NCBI RefSeq assembly: GCF_900095695.1
Contig: NZ_FMIQ01000064.1
Coordinates: 1 to 64,000, forward strand
Length of the DNA stretch: 64,000 nt
Source: Hafnia alvei
GTDB taxonomy: Bacteria > Pseudomonadota > Gammaproteobacteria > Enterobacterales > Enterobacteriaceae
Direction: 5' to 3'
In this document: positions 9,984-19,979 of the stretch, in pieces
How the letters are laid out: every line of letters begins with the position of its first letter
Numbering within the stretch: position 1 is the stretch's first letter
Notes under the pieces: generated by a model
The model's database searches: none
Told to the model about the DNA's origin: nothing
What the model saw: the letters and a program-made list of their open reading frames with translations, nothing else
Program-made: the position numbers and the translations under genes

Positions 9984-11357
9984 ATGTCGGAACAGGCAAT
10001 TGTCTGGGATCTGGCCCTGATTCAAAAATATAATTATTCTGGGCCGCGTTACACCTCATACCCTACTGCATTAGAATTCAGCGAAAGCTTCACCGACACT
10101 GAATTTGCGAATGCTGTAGCTCGTTATCCTGAACGTGCGCTTTCGCTTTACGTTCATATCCCGTTTTGCCACAAGCTGTGTTACTTCTGCGGCTGCAATA
10201 AGATCGTTACTCGCCAAACACATAAGGCGGATGAATATCTTGATAAGCTGGCATTTGAAATCCGCCAACGTGCACCGATGTTTGTGGGGCGAAAAGTCTC
10301 CCAATTACATTGGGGCGGTGGTACGCCAACTTATTTAGATAAAAACCAGATTTCACGCTTAATGCACATGCTGCGCGATGCCTTTGATTTTCTGCCGGAT
10401 GCAGAAATTTCAATTGAGGTCGATCCGCGTGAAATTGAGCTGGATGTGCTCGACCACCTACGCCAAGAAGGTTTCAACCGCCTCAGTATGGGCGTGCAGG
10501 ACTTCAACAAAGAAGTTCAGAAACTGGTGAATCGTGAGCAAGACGAACAGTTCATCTTCGATTTGATTAATCGGGCTAAAGCGATCGGTTTTACCTCAAC
10601 GAATATCGATCTTATTTACGGCTTACCAAAGCAAACGCCAGAGAGTTTTAGCTATACGCTGCAAAAAGTGGCTGAGCTCAATCCTGACCGTTTGAGCGTA
10701 TTTAACTATGCGCATATGCCGAAGCTATTTGCCGCGCAGCGCAAAATCAAAGACGAAGATCTGCCATCGGCAGACAGCAAGCTGTCTATTCTGCAAGAAA
10801 CTATCGCGATGCTAACGGGTTCTGGCTATCAGTTTATCGGCATGGACCATTTTGCTCATGCTAATGATGAATTGGCGGTGGCTCAGCGTGAAGGCAAATT
10901 GCACCGTAACTTCCAAGGCTATACCACGCAGGGCGATAGCGATCTTCTGGGATTGGGCGTTTCCGCGATAAGCATGATCGGGGATAGCTATGCGCAGAAT
11001 CGCAAAGTGCTGAAAGAGTATTACGCCGACGTACAAGACCATGGTCACGCGCTTTGGCGTGGGCTTTCCATGACTGAAGATGACTGTTTGCGCCGTGATG
11101 TGATTAAAAATCTCATCTGCAATTTCCGCTTAGACTATTCCCAAGTTGAGAGCCAATACGCGATTGTGTTTGCCGATTACTTCGCCGATGACTTAAAACT
11201 GCTGGCACCTTTGGTCGACGATGGGCTGGTGGAAATCACGTCAACCAGCATTGAAGTGACTCCGCGCGGTCGTTTGCTGATCCGTAATATTTGCATGTGC
11301 TTTGACATCTATCTGCGTAAGCAGGCGAGAATGCAGCAGTTTTCGCGGGTAATCTAA
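9984..11357 (+). CDS. hemN: Oxygen-independent coproporphyrinogen III oxidase
   Basis: 457-aa radical SAM enzyme converting coproporphyrinogen III to protoporphyrinogen IX in anaerobic haem synthesis. Cys62, Cys66 and Cys69 form the CxxxCxxC cluster motif, with Cys71 beside it (FCHKLCYFCGC). The GGGTP SAM-binding stretch is near residue 113. The same length as E. coli HemN (457 aa). Strong RBS AAGGAG. In E. coli the next genes are yshB and glnG; here about 8.8 kb is inserted. Confidence 0.97.
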   Translation: MSEQAIVWDLALIQKYNYSGPRYTSYPTALEFSESFTDTEFANAVARYPERALSLYVHIPFCHKLCYFCGCNKIVTRQTHKADEYLDKLAFEIRQRAPMFVGRKVSQLHWGGGTPTYLDKNQISRLMHMLRDAFDFLPDAEISIEVDPREIELDVLDHLRQEGFNRLSMGVQDFNKEVQKLVNREQDEQFIFDLINRAKAIGFTSTNIDLIYGLPKQTPESFSYTLQKVAELNPDRLSVFNYAHMPKLFAAQRKIKDEDLPSADSKLSILQETIAMLTGSGYQFIGMDHFAHANDELAVAQREGKLHRNFQGYTTQGDSDLLGLGVSAISMIGDSYAQNRKVLKEYYADVQDHGHALWRGLSMTEDDCLRRDVIKNLICNFRLDYSQVESQYAIVFADYFADDLKLLAPLVDDGLVEITSTSIEVTPRGRLLIRNICMCFDIYLRKQARMQQFSRVI

Positions 11358-11366
11358 AAGGTGTAT

Positions 11367-11407
11367 GTCTTGGTAGGAAAAGCCGATGTGGCTGGGCCTA
11401 CCAAGAC
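11367..11407. repeat. Hairpin between convergent hemN and kguD
   Basis: Perfect 11-bp arms GTCTTGGTAGG / CCTACCAAGAC around an inner AGCC/GGCT stem, with no clear T tract. The same GTCTTGGTAGG word begins one arm of the composite repeat at 15684-16153, so this may be a minimal member of that family. Confidence 0.6.
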
Positions 11408-11428
11408 TTGAACTGAAGATCGAAGTCG

Positions 11429-12403
11429 TTACTTCAACAAATGTGCATTCACACTGTTTTCTGTTACTTCCCCCGTTAATGCCGTGATCAGGTTATCTAC
11501 CGCGCAGGCCGCCATGTTATAGCGGGTTTCTTCCGTTGCTGAGCCGATGTGAGGCAGTGCAACAACGTTAGGTAACAGCAGTAACTCTGAATCAGCAGGC
11601 AATGGCTCCACTTCGAACACATCTAACCCCGCAGCGCGAATCGTACCGTTTTTTAACGCTTCAATTAATGCCGCTTGATCGACAATTTTGCCGCGCGCGC
11701 CGTTGATCAAAATAGCGCTGGATTTCATTTTAGCTAAACGTTCAGCGTTGATGAGCTTATGCGTTTGTTCACTGTAAGGCAGCGTAATACAGACGAAGTC
11801 AGACTGAGTGAGCAATTCATCCAGTTCGCAGCGACGAGCATTAAACTCCTCTTCCACCTGCGTATTGGGGCGATCGTTCCAGTACAAAACATTCATGCCA
11901 AAACCCGCGTGGGCTCGACGCGCCAGCGCTGCACCGATACGCCCCATGCCCAAAATACCTATCGTTTTATGGTGAACGTCGACGCCATAGCTATCGTTGC
12001 CGATGCTGCGCGTCCATTTTCCGGCTTTCACCATTTCTGCCATTTCCAAAGTGCGGCGTGCGGTCATCAGAATCAGCGTAAACACGGTATCTGCAGTAGT
12101 TTCGGTGAGCACAGTTGGCGTGTGCATCAACACAATTTTACGCTGTGTCAGATCGGCTACGTCGAACTGATCGTAGCCAACTGAAATAGTTGAGATCGCT
12201 TTTAGCTTGGGCGCATGGTCTAGCAACTCAGCGCGCACCGGTACGCTTGCGCCAATCATGCCATCGGCATTTTTAAGCGCGGCGATAACTTCTGCGCGGT
12301 TAGTCTCATTGATTCCATCAAAGAATCGGACATCAAAATGGTCTTCTAATCGCTGTAGCAAATCAGAGGGTATTTTTTTATACAGAACAATGGATTGCTT
12401 CAT
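11429..12403 (-). CDS. kguD: 2-ketogluconate-6-phosphate reductase KguD
   Basis: 324-aa D-2-hydroxyacid dehydrogenase with the NAD(P)-binding [15 protein letters not shown] motif and the catalytic Arg/Glu/His blocks ([25 protein letters not shown]). As the last gene of a kguE-kguK-kguT-kguD operon it most likely reduces 2-keto-6-phosphogluconate to 6-phosphogluconate. The start at 12403 lies 4 bases after the kguT stop with AGGGGA upstream; a TTG further up lies inside kguT. It is clearly paralogous to ghrB at 18999, and direct 2-ketogluconate reduction cannot be excluded. Confidence 0.82.
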   Translation of the reverse strand: MKQSIVLYKKIPSDLLQRLEDHFDVRFFDGINETNRAEVIAALKNADGMIGASVPVRAELLDHAPKLKAISTISVGYDQFDVADLTQRKIVLMHTPTVLTETTADTVFTLILMTARRTLEMAEMVKAGKWTRSIGNDSYGVDVHHKTIGILGMGRIGAALARRAHAGFGMNVLYWNDRPNTQVEEEFNARRCELDELLTQSDFVCITLPYSEQTHKLINAERLAKMKSSAILINGARGKIVDQAALIEALKNGTIRAAGLDVFEVEPLPADSELLLLPNVVALPHIGSATEETRYNMAACAVDNLITALTGEVTENSVNAHLLK

Positions 12404-12407
12404 AAAA

Positions 12408-13703
12408 CTATTTCCCCTGAGCGACGGCTGAAGTGGGTTTAACGGTGGCTTTTTTTTGCGTATCTGATGGCTTAACAATGAGCGTTAAGCCAACGGCGAC
12501 CAGTAGCGCACCGGCCATAAATACGTAGGACGCAGCTGGAGAGCCGGTAGAACCATTCAGATAACCCACAAACCACGAGCCAAAGAAAGAACCCAACGCA
12601 CCCATGCTGTTAATTAAGGCCATTGCGCCACCGGAAACGTTACGTGGCAGCATTTCAGGGATAATGGCGAAGAATGGGCCATAAGGTGCATACATCGCTG
12701 CGCCTGCGATAACCAACAGCGCGTAAGACCACCAGAAGTGATTTGCGCCAACGAGATAAGAACCGATAAAGGCCAGTGCGCCGATCAACAGCAGCGGCCA
12801 TACGAACAGTTTACGGTTTTGCATTTTGTCGGATGCCCAAGACACCACGATCATCGCAATGGTTGCGGCCAAATAAGGCACTGCCGACAGCCAGCCAGCT
12901 TCCACCATTCCCATATCAGAACCGTGGCGCAGAATCGAAGGTAGCCACAGTACAAAGCCGTACACGCCGATGCTCCATGCAAAATACTGAGCACACAGGA
13001 TAATGACGTTACGCGAGCGGAAAGCTTCACTGTAGTTACGTACGGCCTTAATGCCCTGTTGTTCTTCAAGCAGTTTGGCCTGTAGCGCGGCTTTTTCAGA
13101 TTCACTTAACCAGCCAACTTGTTCAGGTTTATCTTTAACCAGCACCCACCAACAGAATGCCCAAATCACCGCTGGGAAGCCTTCGATGATGAACATTTCG
13201 CGCCAGCCATAGGCATGAATTAAATAGCCAGAAACCACAGACATCCACAGAACAGTGACCGGATTACCTAAAATTAAAAAGGTATTGGCTCTTGAACGCT
13301 CCGCCTTGGTAAACCAGTTACTGATGTAAATAAGCATGGCGGGCATAACCGCCGCTTCGACCACGCCAAGTGCGAAGCGAATAGCCGTCAGCGCAGGGAT
13401 ATTGCTGACTAAACCGGTTAACGTGGCGCACATGCCCCATAGGATCAGGCACCAAAATACCAGTTTACGTACGCTGCGGCGTTCGGCGTAAATGGCTCCA
13501 GGGATCTGGAAGAAAAAATAGCCGAGGAAAAATAGGGCGCCCAGTAGAGAGGCCATTCCTTTGGTGATGCCAAGATCTTCATTAATCCCAGCAGCGGAGG
13601 CAAAGCTGAAGTTCGCGCGATCAAGATAAGCCATGCTATAGGTGATAAAAATCACCGGCATGATGTACCACCAGCGCTTCGGGGCAATCGTTGATTTGCT
13701 CAT
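12408..13703 (-). CDS. kguT: 2-ketogluconate MFS transporter KguT
   Basis: 431-aa inner-membrane protein with about 12 hydrophobic segments, of the anion:cation symporter branch of the MFS (GudP/ExuT/KguT type). The N-terminal [13 protein letters not shown] pattern is characteristic of that branch. RBS AGGA precedes the ATG. It sits between the kinase and reductase genes in Pseudomonas kguEKTD order, which points to 2-ketogluconate as substrate; related hexuronate or aldonate substrates remain possible. A 70-base gap with a small CATCC/GGATG hairpin separates it from kguK. Confidence 0.82.
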   Translation of the reverse strand: MSKSTIAPKRWWYIMPVIFITYSMAYLDRANFSFASAAGINEDLGITKGMASLLGALFFLGYFFFQIPGAIYAERRSVRKLVFWCLILWGMCATLTGLVSNIPALTAIRFALGVVEAAVMPAMLIYISNWFTKAERSRANTFLILGNPVTVLWMSVVSGYLIHAYGWREMFIIEGFPAVIWAFCWWVLVKDKPEQVGWLSESEKAALQAKLLEEQQGIKAVRNYSEAFRSRNVIILCAQYFAWSIGVYGFVLWLPSILRHGSDMGMVEAGWLSAVPYLAATIAMIVVSWASDKMQNRKLFVWPLLLIGALAFIGSYLVGANHFWWSYALLVIAGAAMYAPYGPFFAIIPEMLPRNVSGGAMALINSMGALGSFFGSWFVGYLNGSTGSPAASYVFMAGALLVAVGLTLIVKPSDTQKKATVKPTSAVAQGK

Positions 13704-13773
13704 GGTTATAATCCTTCAGTGTGGTTCAGATACATCCTTGGGATGTAGGGCCCAGAGGTGGATGTGTTATTTA

Positions 13774-14715
13774 TTATTCGCCGAGCTCGGCACGGGTTGG
13801 TAAGCCTTCGCTGTCCCCAATCGCCTGCACCGCTAGCGCACCAATTTTGTTACCGCGCATAACGGCATCCGGTAGCGCTTTTCCTTCAAGTAATGCACTG
13901 ATAACACCGACGGCAAAACCATCACCCGCGCCAACGGTGTCAATCACGTTCTCAACGCGCACGGCGGCAACGTGCTGCTGCTGGCCGTCTGCGGTTTTAA
14001 ACCAAGCACCATCTGGCCCAAGTTTGATGACGACGGCTTTTACGCCGCGGCTAAGATAGAAATCAGCAATCTCTTCCGGTGTTTGTTTGCCTGTGAGGAT
14101 TTGCCCTTCTTTCAGACCCGGTAATACCCAATCGGCTTGGAAAGCTAAAGCATTCAGCTTTTCACACATCACCTGCTGGCTTGGCCATAGCACAGGGCGC
14201 AAATTAGGGTCGAAAGAGATGGTTTTGCCCATCGCGCGCATTTCTTGCGCCGCGTGGTTGGCGAGAGCCAAAGAATCAGCGGAAAGCGCTGCGGCAACGC
14301 CGCTTAGGTGAAGGTGGCGGGCCTGAGAGAAATAGGCCCGATCGAAATCGTGAACAGAAAGGTGGCTGGCTGCCGATCCTTTGCGGAAATACTCTACCTT
14401 GGGATCGGTTCCATTTTCGGCTTTAGATTTCAGCTGAAAACCCGTTGGGAAGCGCTCATCAACTGTAACGCACTGATGATTTATTCCCTCTTGCTGTAGC
14501 GTCGCGAGCGTAAAACGGCCAAAAGAGTCGTTTCCTACACGGCTAACCCAGCCCACGTTCATTCCGAGGCGTGATAAACCAATAGATACGTTCAGCTCAG
14601 CGCCAGCGATACGTTTGGTAAACTGCATAGCCTGATCCAGTTCACCGGTTTCATTGGCGACGAACATGGTCATTGCTTCGCCATAGGTGATCACGTCTAA
14701 CGGTGAAGTTTTCAT
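13774..14715 (-). CDS. kguK: 2-ketogluconate kinase KguK (PfkB family)
   Basis: 313-aa ribokinase/PfkB-fold sugar kinase. The C-terminal PfkB signature DTVGAGDGFAVG with catalytic Asp is near residue 250, and the N-terminal GGAE-like substrate loop reads RIAGAELNVSIGLSRLG. Close to 2-keto-3-deoxygluconate kinases (KdgK), but the operon context favours ATP-dependent phosphorylation of 2-ketogluconate to the 6-phosphate. It starts 1 base after the kguE stop, so the two are translationally coupled. Confidence 0.82.
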   Translation of the reverse strand: MKTSPLDVITYGEAMTMFVANETGELDQAMQFTKRIAGAELNVSIGLSRLGMNVGWVSRVGNDSFGRFTLATLQQEGINHQCVTVDERFPTGFQLKSKAENGTDPKVEYFRKGSAASHLSVHDFDRAYFSQARHLHLSGVAAALSADSLALANHAAQEMRAMGKTISFDPNLRPVLWPSQQVMCEKLNALAFQADWVLPGLKEGQILTGKQTPEEIADFYLSRGVKAVVIKLGPDGAWFKTADGQQQHVAAVRVENVIDTVGAGDGFAVGVISALLEGKALPDAVMRGNKIGALAVQAIGDSEGLPTRAELGE

Positions 14716-14716
14716 A

Positions 14717-15469
14717 TTAGTCTGCTCTCAATAAATTAACGTAGTGGCGGGTTACTGAGGTTAAGTCATCGCCTTCTAATGGGAATTCAATGCCGCGCAT
14801 TGCCTGATGAGGAAGCTTAGCCAGTAAGGGTTTCCAGCGACCGTCGCTATTATCTAATTCCACCGCACACCAGCCTTGAGGCCGTTTTTCTGCGGCTTTC
14901 ACATGTACGTAATGCACCATGTGCGCTAGCTTTTGCGCTGCACTATGCGCGTCTTCGTCTACCCAGTCCCAGTTCGCCATATCGAAGGTCATGCGTATTG
15001 GGGAATGGCAATCTTGTACCGCGGCAAAGAACGCGTTTAACGGTGATAAAATGCCGCAGTCTGGTGTTTGATCGTTTTCAACGACGAGTTGCACTTGGCG
15101 CTTGCTGAGCAAGGCGTTTAGTTCAGTAATGTCATAGCCTGGCTGATAATGCCCCAGAGAGAATTTCACCGTGCTAGCGTTGAGCTCGGCGGCTTCTCGT
15201 AAACGATTTTCGAGCTGTGGATTGAGTGAACCATCGAGGGCAAATAATCCTTCCGGTACTGAATAGACGGCGAAAAGCTGGTGGTCAGCAATTTGACGAG
15301 CTAAATGGCCTAAGGTGTTCAGTTCTGATTCGGATAATAGCTCTCGGCGGATTTCAACGCCGTTGGCACCTGATTCGGCGATAATCGGCAGTAAATTAGC
15401 TTGTCCGCCTAGCTTTTTGATGTTGTCCCACCCGTAAGCGGCGGTCACAACGACGATATCTCTTTTCAT
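14717..15469 (-). CDS. kguE: KguE, sugar-phosphate isomerase/epimerase-like TIM-barrel protein
   Basis: 250-aa AP-endonuclease-2-type TIM barrel (xylose isomerase-like family). Acidic and His metal-ligand positions are seen in VVENDQT, FDMANWDWV, YVHVKAAE and GIEFPLEG. First gene of the kgu operon; the role of KguE in Pseudomonas is not well defined. The start at 15469 has GGAG seven bases upstream, better than the more distal ATG at 15490. A PtxS-like operator lies 53-66 bases upstream of the start. Confidence 0.8.
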   Translation of the reverse strand: MKRDIVVVTAAYGWDNIKKLGGQANLLPIIAESGANGVEIRRELLSESELNTLGHLARQIADHQLFAVYSVPEGLFALDGSLNPQLENRLREAAELNASTVKFSLGHYQPGYDITELNALLSKRQVQLVVENDQTPDCGILSPLNAFFAAVQDCHSPIRMTFDMANWDWVDEDAHSAAQKLAHMVHYVHVKAAEKRPQGWCAVELDNSDGRWKPLLAKLPHQAMRGIEFPLEGDDLTSVTRHYVNLLRAD

Positions 15470-15521
15470 ATTCACTCCAATGATGGTCACTTCATCATCA
15501 ATTCAATAATGCCAAGATATT

Positions 15522-15535
15522 TGGAACCGGTTCCA
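15522..15535. promoter_or_regulatory. PtxS-like LacI-family operator of kguEKTD
   Basis: Perfect 14-bp palindrome TGGAACCGGTTCCA with the central CG typical of LacI-family operators. It differs by one base in each arm from the Pseudomonas PtxS operator TGAAACCGGTTTCA as I remember it. It lies just upstream of kguE where a promoter must be. No LacI-family gene is present in the window, so the regulator is elsewhere. Confidence 0.7.
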
Positions 15536-15683
15536 TAAAAAAGCGAAATAATGAGGATGTATGACAGTTGTCACATATTGGTTTGGGGGGAATTCAGAAG
15601 TGTGATCGGGGTGGGATTGTCATTGCAAAATGTAAGCTTAATTCAGTGCATAAATGGCTGCTTATGGAGTATGCCCTTGCGGT

Positions 15684-16153
15684 GTAAGGTTTCGACCGCC
15701 TATCCGGTTCGGCATTTACATATAGCTTCCGTCGAAGGCGTCCGAGTCGGGTGCGCCAGCGCACGCACCCAACACCCGCGCGCTTTTATCCGAGACGCCA
15801 TCTCCGCTCCGGTTTGGTATCGCCCATCCAGGGCGCCCCAAACTCCGTCACGACATCCCTGTCGTGCCGGCTCTTCCTACCAAGACTTAAACAATTAAAA
15901 GAGAGAAATAGAAAGATAAGAAGATAAAAATGTCTTTTGTCTTTTCCTGTTGAAAAAATGCATTTTAGAGCCGCCAGCAGGGATGCTGGTGGCAGGTCGA
16001 GGGCGCACAGGACGTGCGCTCTGAGACCGGTCGGCCAAACGGCTCGGTAAAAAGCGCGCGAGTTGAGAGTCCCCGCGCAACGGGACTCTCATCGGACGCC
16101 TACGCCAGCGGCTTCATAGAAATGCAAATGCTCACAGGCGTTCGAAACCTTAC
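15684..16153. repeat. Composite inverted repeat (MITE-like), copy 1
   Basis: About 470 bp in the kguE-yidE spacer. Outer ends form a perfect 12-bp terminal inverted repeat, GTAAGGTTTCGA (15684-15695) and TCGAAACCTTAC (16142-16153). Inside are two related arms of about 190-205 bp (A 15686-15890 and B 15966-16151) in opposite orientation, each with GGA-loop hairpins, an AAGCGCGCG block, another stem-loop and GGACGCCT. No ORF of credible coding character. A second copy lies at 42483-42869. Confidence 0.8.
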
Positions 16154-16206
16154 GTATATCTATAATATTTAGATTGTCTTGTATGAACTTCAGTACAAAC
16201 ATACTC

Positions 16207-16232
16207 GGCGTTCGAAACCTTACGTATATCTA
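16207..16232 (+). repeat. 26-bp direct repeat of the composite element's right end
   Basis: GGCGTTCGAAACCTTACG plus TATATCTA is repeated exactly 70 bp after its first occurrence at 16137-16162, just past the right terminus of the composite repeat and close to the yidE stop. Confidence 0.85.
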
Positions 16233-16247
16233 AAATAAAAAGAGTCC

Positions 16248-17906
16248 CTACATTGCCCAAAAAATCACCGCCAGCAGCTGTGGTGACATAATCCTTAAGA
16301 ACATCGCGAGTGGATAAACAGTCGCATATGACAGCGCCGCTGCGCCGCTAGTTGGATGTAGTCCGTTGGCGAAAGCAAGGGCTGGAGGATCGGTCATCGA
16401 GCCAGCCAGCATGCCGCAGATTGTTAGATAGTTCATTTTCGCCATAGTGCGAGCGAGGATCCCCGCAGTGAGCAGTGGAATCGCGGTAATTAAAATTCCA
16501 TAGCCAATCCACGACAAACCATCACCATTAAGCAATGTATCGACGAAATTTCCACCAGACTTCAGACCAACAACGGATAAAAACAGCACGATGCCGAGTT
16601 CGCGCAGGGCAAGATTGGCGCTAGGTGGCATAAACCAATACAGCTTACCAATACTGCCGATACGGCCCAAAATAAGCGCGACCACCAATGGACCACCTGC
16701 CAAGCCTAATTTCAATGCGGCAGGGAATCCGGGGATGAAAAGGGGAATGGAACCGAGTAATACACCGAGCCCAATGCCGATAAACACCGGCAGCATTTGA
16801 ACTTGTTGCAGCTTCTGCTGGGCGTTGCCGACGATATCTGCCACGCGATCGATAGATTCCGGTCTTCCCACCAGATTCAAGATATCGCCAAACTGCAGAC
16901 TTGCATTGCTGCTAGCGACCAACTCAACGCCGGAGCGGTTAAGGCGAGATATCACCACGTCATATTTCTGTTTTAAATTCAGATCGCGGATTTTTTTACC
17001 CAATACCTTCTCGTTCGTCACCACAACTCGGCTCACTTGAAGTGCCGTACCGCGTGTAGACAGTGATGTATCGACCTGATCGCCGATGACTAAGCGCGCG
17101 TTTTCTAAATCCTGCTTTTGTCCAACCAGATGGATAAGGTCGCCTAATTCCAGCACCGTATCGGGCAATGGCACCATCAGATGTTCGCCGCGTTTTAAGC
17201 GTGAACAGACGATTTCATCGCTGTTGATAATAGGAATGCTATGAATCGGCATCCCCGCCAGATTGGGGTTACGCACCGAGATGTTCATGGTTTGCAGCAG
17301 CTCATGCTGCAAACCATTTTTAGCGTCAAAATCTCTGGCCTCTGCATCTACGCTAATGCGAAATATTAAGCGTAGCAGCCACATAACCAGCAAAATTCCA
17401 CATATTCCAAACGGGTAGGCCATGGCATACCCCATCCCCATTTTATCGACCAGCGCGGGATCGGAACCTAAATCAGTCAGAATTTGCTGCCCGGCGCCAA
17501 GCGCAGGAGTATTGGTTACTGCGCCTGAAAACACACCAAGGATCACCGGAAGAGGAACATCAAACAGCTTGTGGATGAGCGCCGTCACGATGCCGCTTAG
17601 CACTACCATCAGAACAGCAAAGCCGTTAAGCCTGAGACCTGAAACGCGTAATGAGGAGAAGAAACCGGGCCCAACCTGAATTCCGATGGTGTACACGAAT
17701 AAAATTAGGCCGAATTCTTGGATAAAATGCAGCATATCGCCGTTGAGATCGAGAGCGTACATCTGAGCAAAATGGCCTACGATAATTCCGCCAAAAAGCA
17801 CGCCCCCGATGCCTAAGCCAACACCATAAATGCGCCAATTGCCGATCCACAAACCCAGCACAGCAACGAGCGCCAGCAGACTAACCGTAAGGGCGATATC
17901 GCTCAT
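16248..17906 (-). CDS. yidE: Putative AspT/YidE-type membrane transporter
   Basis: 552-aa inner-membrane protein aligning with E. coli YidE (553 aa). Two blocks of about five membrane helices (about 1-185 and 375-552) flank two cytoplasmic RCK_C/TrkA_C domains (about 200-365). The conserved [14 protein letters not shown] and [13 protein letters not shown] repeats are the AAEx-family signature also found in aspartate:alanine exchanger AspT. Substrate unknown. The start at 17906 has AGGA eight bases upstream and matches the E. coli N-terminus MSDIALTVS. In E. coli yidE lies elsewhere in the genome. Confidence 0.9.
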   Translation of the reverse strand: MSDIALTVSLLALVAVLGLWIGNWRIYGVGLGIGGVLFGGIIVGHFAQMYALDLNGDMLHFIQEFGLILFVYTIGIQVGPGFFSSLRVSGLRLNGFAVLMVVLSGIVTALIHKLFDVPLPVILGVFSGAVTNTPALGAGQQILTDLGSDPALVDKMGMGYAMAYPFGICGILLVMWLLRLIFRISVDAEARDFDAKNGLQHELLQTMNISVRNPNLAGMPIHSIPIINSDEIVCSRLKRGEHLMVPLPDTVLELGDLIHLVGQKQDLENARLVIGDQVDTSLSTRGTALQVSRVVVTNEKVLGKKIRDLNLKQKYDVVISRLNRSGVELVASSNASLQFGDILNLVGRPESIDRVADIVGNAQQKLQQVQMLPVFIGIGLGVLLGSIPLFIPGFPAALKLGLAGGPLVVALILGRIGSIGKLYWFMPPSANLALRELGIVLFLSVVGLKSGGNFVDTLLNGDGLSWIGYGILITAIPLLTAGILARTMAKMNYLTICGMLAGSMTDPPALAFANGLHPTSGAAALSYATVYPLAMFLRIMSPQLLAVIFWAM

Positions 17907-18058
17907 CGTACACATCCTTGATTCTACTGCTAATAAAAGGCGGCATCGAACTCGCTCGCCGTTGATCAATGGTTAACGTCTAACTGCTTACAATTACTGT
18001 GGATTCTCGCAAAAGCAAGCATGCACATCTGTGGCGTAAGCCACATAACCGCAGTCAT

Positions 18059-18074
18059 TGTGAAACGATTCACC
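18059..18074. promoter_or_regulatory. CRP-like site in the yidE-inaA divergent spacer
   Basis: TGTGA-N6-TCACC matches 9 of 10 core positions of the CRP consensus. It lies in the 367-base spacer between divergent yidE and inaA, about 150 bp from yidE and 200 bp from inaA. A TGTGGC-GTAA-GCCACA hairpin sits just to its left; the remainder shows nothing I recognise. Confidence 0.5.
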
Positions 18075-18273
18075 TATTGCGTTTGTGAATTGGATGTTTT
18101 ATCGCCAGCTCAAATCATTGCGATGATGCAGCAATACGCAGACGTGCGCTCTTTAAGATAATCTTACTACTAGTTTAAGTGGTTATTATTACCGTGCATG
18201 TGTATTTTTTTCGTTCGATTTAAATTGAATAAGCAACGGTCTGCGCGAATGGATTTTCACACGAGGGGTTGAT

Positions 18274-18924
18274 ATGGCATCACGAGCAGAATTAGACGAG
18301 TTTCAGCGTTGGTGGGATACAGAAGGCGATTGGGTTGAAGAGCCTAATGAACGTCGCAAAGGTATGAGCGGCGTTCAGCGCATTGAACGTAATGGTAAAA
18401 CGCTTTATGTAAAACGTCAGGTGATGCACCTATTCCACTCTCTGCGTTATCCATTTGGGCGTCCAACAATTGTGCGCGAAATTCAGGTGATCAACGAACT
18501 CTCTGCGGCAGGCGTGATTGTCCCCAAAATCGTATACGGTAAAGCGCTGCAAATTAATGGCGAATGGCGTGCCCTACTCGTGACGGAAGATATGAAGGAT
18601 TTTGTTTGTATCGGTGATTGGTATACACAGAAACAGAATCAAGCCTGTGAGCCTGACGTGATGAATGAATTGCTCAAGCAGATTGCCGTTGCCTTTAAAA
18701 AAATGCATAGCGTAAATCGGCAGCATGGTTGCTGTTACGTCCGGCATATTTATGTGAAAAGTCGCGGAGACGTTCAGGCTGGTTTTTTAGATCTTGAAAA
18801 GAGTCGCCGCCGTTGGGTGAGAGAGAAAGCGGTGCGCCATGATTTTAAACAGCTAGAGAAATACTTAGAACCGATCCCGCCTGAAGATTGGCAGCGTGTC
18901 AAAGAGCACTACTATTCTTTATAA
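18274..18924 (+). CDS. inaA: LPS-kinase-family protein InaA
   Basis: 216-aa protein of the Kdo/WaaP kinase-like family aligning throughout with E. coli InaA (216 aa), an acid-, weak-acid- and Mar/Sox-inducible protein of uncertain biochemical role. The conserved GVIVPKIVYG, MHSVNRQHGCCYVRHIYVK and GFLDLEKSRRRW blocks are present; the kinase-like catalytic core is short. RBS GAGGGG precedes the ATG. A stem ATGGGCAGG/CCTGCCCAT at 18962-18983 probably closes the transcript against convergent ghrB. Confidence 0.9.
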   Translation: MASRAELDEFQRWWDTEGDWVEEPNERRKGMSGVQRIERNGKTLYVKRQVMHLFHSLRYPFGRPTIVREIQVINELSAAGVIVPKIVYGKALQINGEWRALLVTEDMKDFVCIGDWYTQKQNQACEPDVMNELLKQIAVAFKKMHSVNRQHGCCYVRHIYVKSRGDVQAGFLDLEKSRRRWVREKAVRHDFKQLEKYLEPIPPEDWQRVKEHYYSL

Positions 18925-18998
18925 CGTATTCTTTAACATGCGTCCTATTCTCCGCTGAAACATGGGCAGGTTGTCCTGCCCATCACCGGTTTATATTT

Positions 18999-19979
18999 CT
19001 AGTTTTTGACCGCAATCTGAGGATTGACGCAGTTTTCCTTCACCGTGCCGTTTAACGCAGCAATCAGATTATCGACGGCGCATTCTGCCATGCCGTAGCG
19101 GGTTTCATGAGTGGCTGAGCCAATATGCGGTGCTAAAACCACATTTTTGAGTTTCATCAGTTCTGAGTCATGCGGCAATGGCTCGCGTTCAAACACATCT
19201 AAGCCTGCCGCGAGAATAGAGCCATCTTTCAGCGCCTCAACTAAGGCATCTTCATCAATGACAGGCCCGCGACCTGCATTGATCAAAATCGCACTTTTTT
19301 TCATTTTGTCTAACTGTGCACGCCCAATCATATGGTGAGTTTGTGACGTGAGCGGCAGCGTTATGCAAACAAAATCGGATTGGGCGAGTAGCGTATCTAA
19401 ATCGCAATGTTGCGCCTGATATTTTTGATTCGCCTCTGGGTTTGGGGTGCGAGTGTTATAAAGCACTTTCATACCAAAACCAAAGTGAGCGCGCTGCGCC
19501 AGCGCCATACCAATGCGCCCCATGCCAAGAATACCCACGGTTTTGTGGTGAACGTCCGTTCCGTAATAATCGGCTCCAAGGCTATCATTCCAGTGCCCGT
19601 CACGGATCCATGCATCTAATTCTGGAATGCGGCGCGCAGTTGCTAGCATCAGTCCCATCAACGTATCCGCGACGGTTTCCGTTAACACGGTGGGTGTATG
19701 CATCAGCAAGATGTTACGTCGCGTCATCTCGTCGACGTCAAAATTATCGTAGCCGACTGAAATGGTTGAAGCCGCCCGAAGTTTAGGCGCTTGCGCCAGT
19801 AGGTCAGCGTCAATACGTCCGCCAGAACCGATTAACCCTTCTGCGTTTTTTAGTGCCTGTAAAAATGCAGGGTAGGTTTGATGAGATAGCTCGTCAAAGG
19901 CGGTCACGCTGAAGTGTTCGTCGAGCTTTTGGCGCAGGTCAGCGGGTAGCGTTTTATAGAGAACGATGGCAGGTTTCAT
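18999..19979 (-). CDS. ghrB: Glyoxylate/hydroxypyruvate/2-ketogluconate reductase GhrB
   Basis: 326-aa D-2-hydroxyacid dehydrogenase very close to E. coli GhrB (TkrA/YiaE). NAD(P) motif [19 protein letters not shown], catalytic [17 protein letters not shown] and APHIGSAT blocks intact. It starts at 19979 with TAGGAG upstream; a longer in-frame start at 20033 has no support. GhrB reduces glyoxylate, hydroxypyruvate and 2-ketogluconate, so its presence 7 kb from kguD, a paralog, may give a second, non-phosphorylative route for ketogluconates. Confidence 0.92.
   Translation of the reverse strand: MKPAIVLYKTLPADLRQKLDEHFSVTAFDELSHQTYPAFLQALKNAEGLIGSGGRIDADLLAQAPKLRAASTISVGYDNFDVDEMTRRNILLMHTPTVLTETVADTLMGLMLATARRIPELDAWIRDGHWNDSLGADYYGTDVHHKTVGILGMGRIGMALAQRAHFGFGMKVLYNTRTPNPEANQKYQAQHCDLDTLLAQSDFVCITLPLTSQTHHMIGRAQLDKMKKSAILINAGRGPVIDEDALVEALKDGSILAAGLDVFEREPLPHDSELMKLKNVVLAPHIGSATHETRYGMAECAVDNLIAALNGTVKENCVNPQIAVKN

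Noticed and set aside
15551-15898. 115-codon frame through the composite repeat, and similar frames at 42619-42907
   Set aside because: They lie inside palindromic repeat arms, are translated repeats of each other on opposite strands and lack SD sites.
15686-16232. Repeat array as a CRISPR
   Set aside because: Only two inverted arms and one 26-bp duplication, no regular repeat-spacer pattern and no cas genes.
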